A DNA stretch of 64,000 nucleotides from Clitoria ternatea (Eukaryota; Streptophyta; Magnoliopsida; Fabales; Fabaceae): positions 1-64,000 of the forward strand of contig JAYKXN010000233.1 of NCBI GenBank assembly GCA_037962975.1, given 5' to 3'. Positions 60,793 to 64,000 of this stretch are shown here, piece by piece; the first letter of the stretch is position 1, and every line of letters begins with the position of its first letter. The translations under genes and the position numbers were made by a program. The notes beneath the pieces were generated by a model. It had not been told where the DNA came from. It was given only the letters and a program-made list of their open reading frames with translations, and ran no database searches.

Positions 60793-60810
60793 TGGCGACT
60801 CCGCTGGGGA
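60793..60810 (+). other. Ogre-type primer-binding site
   Basis: TGGCGACTCCGCTGGGGA lies 2 nt after the LTR end. This sequence is characteristic of Ogre-family elements, whose primer is reported as tRNA-Arg. A partial second copy, TGGCGACTCC, lies inside the LTR about 65 bp upstream (60726-60735). Confidence 0.8.
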
Positions 60811-61887
60811 ATTACTTAAGAGAGTCAGGCCAGTTTGATTGAAAGCGCATGTTCTTTTTATATAGCCTTTGTTATCTCGGATTTCTTCCCATTGTCTTAT
60901 TTTCTATTGACTGACGTGAATGTTTGTTTTTGTTTTAATCGTCTTGTTATTTGTTTCGGTGTCTATGTTTTGCATGTTTATTGAACCCTAGGGTAGGAGA
61001 CCATGTTACTTTTCCGCAAACATTGAACCCTAGGGTAGACGACTTTGTATATTTGTTCTGTGTTTGTTCTTTGTGCAGAATGGGTAAGGTATAAGGTATG
61101 GACTGCCCTTCCACACACTACACTCACAATTATTTGCACACACTTATGAGTGGCGCCCTATACCCGGGCCCCAAATGAAGCTTAAGTTAGGAGGGGTTGG
61201 TAACGGAATCGTATGGGATGTACTTCCTATCCGGTATTCGTGAGAACCTCAACCAGAGTTCGACCTCTTATGATATACGCACTTAGTGAATTCCTCACTG
61301 TTTGCGTCCCTGTCATGATTAGGATCTTGGCTCTGGTGACCTTCTAGATGTCTAGCGGAAGCCACCCAATGTGAGAAATCCACTGTTAGATAAGCTATAG
61401 GTCCCAGAAAAGACTTTCAGAGAAAACCCTGACTTAAGGCACAAAAGGGCAGACTTTACCTTGTCTCATTCTCACTTTCCCTTTAAATCCAAATTGATGA
61501 ATTGCTTACGTGTTCAAAGGGTTACTTTATTCCAAACAAAGGGTGAATCATTTTTCTTTTTCAAAAAAAAATAGTAATCCTTTAACAAATAAGCAATTCC
61601 CTCACTTTTTGTGTACTTATGAGTCCTGGGTTATAGACCTTCCCAATCGTCAAAATGAAAACAAAATTCTATTCAAGCAGATGTGGATGAAGTTGGGAAG
61701 ATCCATAACCCGTGCGACTTTAGTTTCACATGAGTTTTGCCGACCGCTACTTCTCAAACTGAAAATGTTTTCCAATAAATTGATGAAGAAGTAGTGATTC
61801 ACAAAACATGGCAGTAACTGATTTCTTTCTCCCTCTCATTGCTCTTGCAGGAAGCTGTTTGGAATTTAGCGGGTACCTTTGAGCAAT
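60811..61887 (+). other. Ogre leader between PBS and ORF1
   Basis: About 1.1 kb without a significant ORF. GAACCCTAGGGTAG(A/G) occurs twice (about 60984 and 61026). A long untranslated leader before ORF1 is usual in Ogre elements. Confidence 0.6.
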
Positions 61888-63819
61888 ATGGAAATTAACA
61901 TGAGATCTGATAGTTGTGACACAAATGTGACCGAATTAAGGAAAATATTGCACCTTAAGGCCAAGAAGATTGACATGGGTAGTCTGCAAACAATGGGGAG
62001 AAAATTAAGCCTGACACAGAAAATGGCTTTTACAAGAAAGTATGGAAAGATTCTGAAGTTGTTAGAAGTGGAAGTGCAAACTGAGGCGATCACTGCCTTA
62101 GCACAGTTCTATGACCCACCTCTCAGATGTTTCACGTTTAGAGACTTTCAGTTGGCCCCATCTATTGAAGAATTTGAACAAATCTTGGGGATGCCTTTGG
62201 AAGGACAGATACCTTATCGTCATCTTGACCATCATGCGACTATCGCTTCCATCGCCCGTGTTCTGAAGATCCGTCCTGACACCTTAAGGGATGCACAACT
62301 AAATAGAAATCAGATCCCCGGATTCACTCGGGAATTTCTCGAGAAACATATGCAGGTCCTGGCAGAAAAGGAAGATTGGGAAGCCTTTATGGATGCTCTA
62401 GCTATTACCATCTATGGTGTTGTGTTGTTCCCCAACATTGATAATTATGTGGATTATGATGCTATCGCCGTATTCCTAGCTCGCAAGCACAGGCTTGAGA
62501 ATCCTGTCACGGCTGTGTTGGCAAATGTGTACTGCACCATGGATTTCTGTCACACACAAGGTGGAAAAAGGGTTGTTTGTTGTCTACCTGTTTTGTATGT
62601 ATGGCTCACATCACACGTTTTCCACCAAGTTTGTAGGGCCGAATGTCCGGTTTCTGATCTGAAGCTATGTCAGTTGACAGTGAAAAGTGGGCGCGAGTGG
62701 GCCAATCACCTCATAGGGCTCACAGCTGAGAAAGTTAGGTGGTATCCCCAATGGTTGGAAGTTGAATCAATTGTTCATCACTGTGGAAATTACCCAAATG
62801 TTCCCCTTATTGGTACGCAAGGATGTATCAACTATAATCCCATCATAGCCAAGCGTCAGCTAGCTTATCCTTTGCTTGGACCACCTGATGAAGAGTCTCT
62901 CATTCCTTTCGTCTCATATTACTCGAAAGGAAGCTGTGTCCTTGTTATTCGGGATATAGCGAATGCATGGAAGAAAGTCCACCGAAAGGGAAGAGAGCTG
63001 GGGGCCCGAAGCCATGATGTCAGAGGAGAATATTATGAGTGGATCTTGAATAGGGTCTCTATTGTTAAATTACCCTTCAGGAGTCCCCCTCGTCTCCAGG
63101 AAAATCCTCCTGCCCCTTCACCTGTTGCGGAGGATGAAGCAACCAAGGCGCTAAAGACCAAAATAGAAGAGTTAGCTGCCAGGAACAAGAAGCTAGAGGA
63201 AGACTTATTGAGATGTCAGCAAGAATACACCCTCCAGAAAAGGGAGAACCTGGAGAACAAGCAAGCTGTTGAAGAGATCAGGAAGAAACGAAAGATTGAT
63301 GAGAGCTACATGATAAAACAAGACCAATGTCTTCAAGCGGCCAATTCTCAACTAAAAATGAAGAACAAGCAAAGTGATACCATCCTGGCTGAGAAACGTC
63401 TTCTGAAAGATATGCTGGCACAATCAAAAGAAAATGAGCAGAATATCATGGTACAAAAAGAGCTCCTACAGACACAAGTCCACAAATTGGAACAACAGCT
63501 CAATGAAATGAAAAAGGCTTGCGAACAAGAGATAAGTGGGGAACGACAACGCACCGTAAACATTGAGCAAGATTGTCAAGAGACCATACGCCTCTTAGAA
63601 GCTGAACAAAACGAAACCATTCACTTATGGATGGATCGTTTTGCTAAGTTGGCGTACCTGGCCAACGGGGCTCTAGAAGATCTCCCATTTTTGCTCAAAC
63701 AAGCGGAAGGAATTGCTAACCCGGTCAACACTCCTAGGGAAATTGCCACGTTCTTAGACTACTGCAGAGGACGAATTTGTAAAATGAGGGGAATGATTGC
63801 CCGAGCTAGGGATGGCTGA
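61888..63819 (+). CDS. Ogre ORF1 protein (DUF7745-like plus coiled coil)
   Basis: An intact 643-residue frame starting at ATG 61888; the codons just upstream in frame have no better ATG. The N-terminal half contains LSLTQKMAFTRKYGKILKLL, EAITALAQFYDPPLRCFTF and FQLAPSIEEFEQILGMPL, then FMDALAITIYGVVLFPNIDN and SHVFH. This is the conserved globular part seen in ORF1 proteins of legume Ogre elements, often listed as DUF7745. From about residue 415 to 600 a Lys/Glu/Gln-rich coiled coil follows, ending in a conserved-looking short tail. Ogre ORF1 precedes gag-pro-pol, which should lie beyond 64000. Its function is unknown. No defects were seen. Confidence 0.85.
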   Translation: MEINMRSDSCDTNVTELRKILHLKAKKIDMGSLQTMGRKLSLTQKMAFTRKYGKILKLLEVEVQTEAITALAQFYDPPLRCFTFRDFQLAPSIEEFEQILGMPLEGQIPYRHLDHHATIASIARVLKIRPDTLRDAQLNRNQIPGFTREFLEKHMQVLAEKEDWEAFMDALAITIYGVVLFPNIDNYVDYDAIAVFLARKHRLENPVTAVLANVYCTMDFCHTQGGKRVVCCLPVLYVWLTSHVFHQVCRAECPVSDLKLCQLTVKSGREWANHLIGLTAEKVRWYPQWLEVESIVHHCGNYPNVPLIGTQGCINYNPIIAKRQLAYPLLGPPDEESLIPFVSYYSKGSCVLVIRDIANAWKKVHRKGRELGARSHDVRGEYYEWILNRVSIVKLPFRSPPRLQENPPAPSPVAEDEATKALKTKIEELAARNKKLEEDLLRCQQEYTLQKRENLENKQAVEEIRKKRKIDESYMIKQDQCLQAANSQLKMKNKQSDTILAEKRLLKDMLAQSKENEQNIMVQKELLQTQVHKLEQQLNEMKKACEQEISGERQRTVNIEQDCQETIRLLEAEQNETIHLWMDRFAKLAYLANGALEDLPFLLKQAEGIANPVNTPREIATFLDYCRGRICKMRGMIARARDG

Positions 63820-64000
63820 TTTATTTTCCGCTTTGTAACTTGGCACTTTATGGCAATAATGTACTCTTTTCGAAATAATGGATTCCTTTGTCTTCACAAC
63901 TATCTCATGATAATTTCCATTCAATGCTTTACTTAGTACTTTTGAACGTGACGTTCTGAGGAACAGTCGAAGGATCCGTCAAGTTCCAACATCGCTTCCC
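63820..64000 (+). other. Spacer after Ogre ORF1, cut by the window edge
   Basis: No ORF is evident. The gag-pol frame is expected further right. Confidence 0.5.

Noticed and set aside
61879..61887. Upstream start of Ogre ORF1 at 61879
   Set aside because: That codon is TTG. The first ATG in frame is at 61888, so the shorter start was used.

Overview
This is a repeat-dense stretch of plant nuclear DNA, almost certainly a eudicot and probably a legume. The evidence is GT-AG introns, AT-rich intergenic sequence, Ty1/copia, Ty3/gypsy, CACTA and hAT transposons, and at the right edge an Ogre-type retrotransposon with the extra first ORF that is common in Fabaceae. The species call is inference. 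Only one host gene looks intact: a three-exon R2R3-MYB gene (17737-20524) of the anthocyanin-activator class (subgroup 6). It has a perfect bHLH-interaction signature, an ANDV motif and a KPxPRTF motif.

Layout. 1-6.4 kb: AT-rich sequence with a fold-back MITE, and a non-autonomous hAT element (8-bp target duplication) that carries a solo LTR. 6.4-17.6 kb: a candidate CACTA transposon containing fragments of host genes (one recognisable YchF-type ATPase exon) and, nested in it, a 6-kb non-autonomous Ty3/gypsy element with two 1139-bp LTRs, 5-bp target duplications and four internal tandem arrays. The candidate CACTA ends about 30 bp upstream of the MYB TATA box. 17.7-20.5 kb: the MYB gene. 21-34 kb: CACTA remnants, a decayed hAT transposase of the ZMYM1-like type split by a 3.8-kb solo LTR, a hAT-like non-autonomous repeat, a tRNA-like relic and a second TGTAAC-type solo LTR. 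35.9-41.5 kb: the left part of a CACTA transposon with a striking palindromic subterminal array and a broken tnp2 transposase, invaded by a solo LTR (37.9-39.4 kb). 41.5-52.1 kb: a near-intact Tat-lineage Ty3/gypsy element inserted in tnp2. Its gag-pol reading frame has one internal stop, and a separate antisense gene has its own TATA box and an intron; the 3' LTR is missing. 52.5-57.8 kb: a complete but decayed Ty1/copia element. 58.4-64 kb: the start of an Ogre-type element (LTR, PBS, leader, intact ORF1) that runs off the window.

How the parts relate. The 41.5-kb gypsy element and the 11-17 kb element belong to one family: LTR ends, PBS, gag start and a 59-bp tandem repeat are shared. The first looks like the autonomous type and the second like its deletion derivative, which would need proteins in trans. 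Four of the seven LTR-bearing loci are solo LTRs with matching 5-bp target duplications, so LTR-LTR recombination has been frequent here. The MYB gene now has transposon sequence directly in front of its core promoter, which makes altered regulation the most testable biological consequence in this window.
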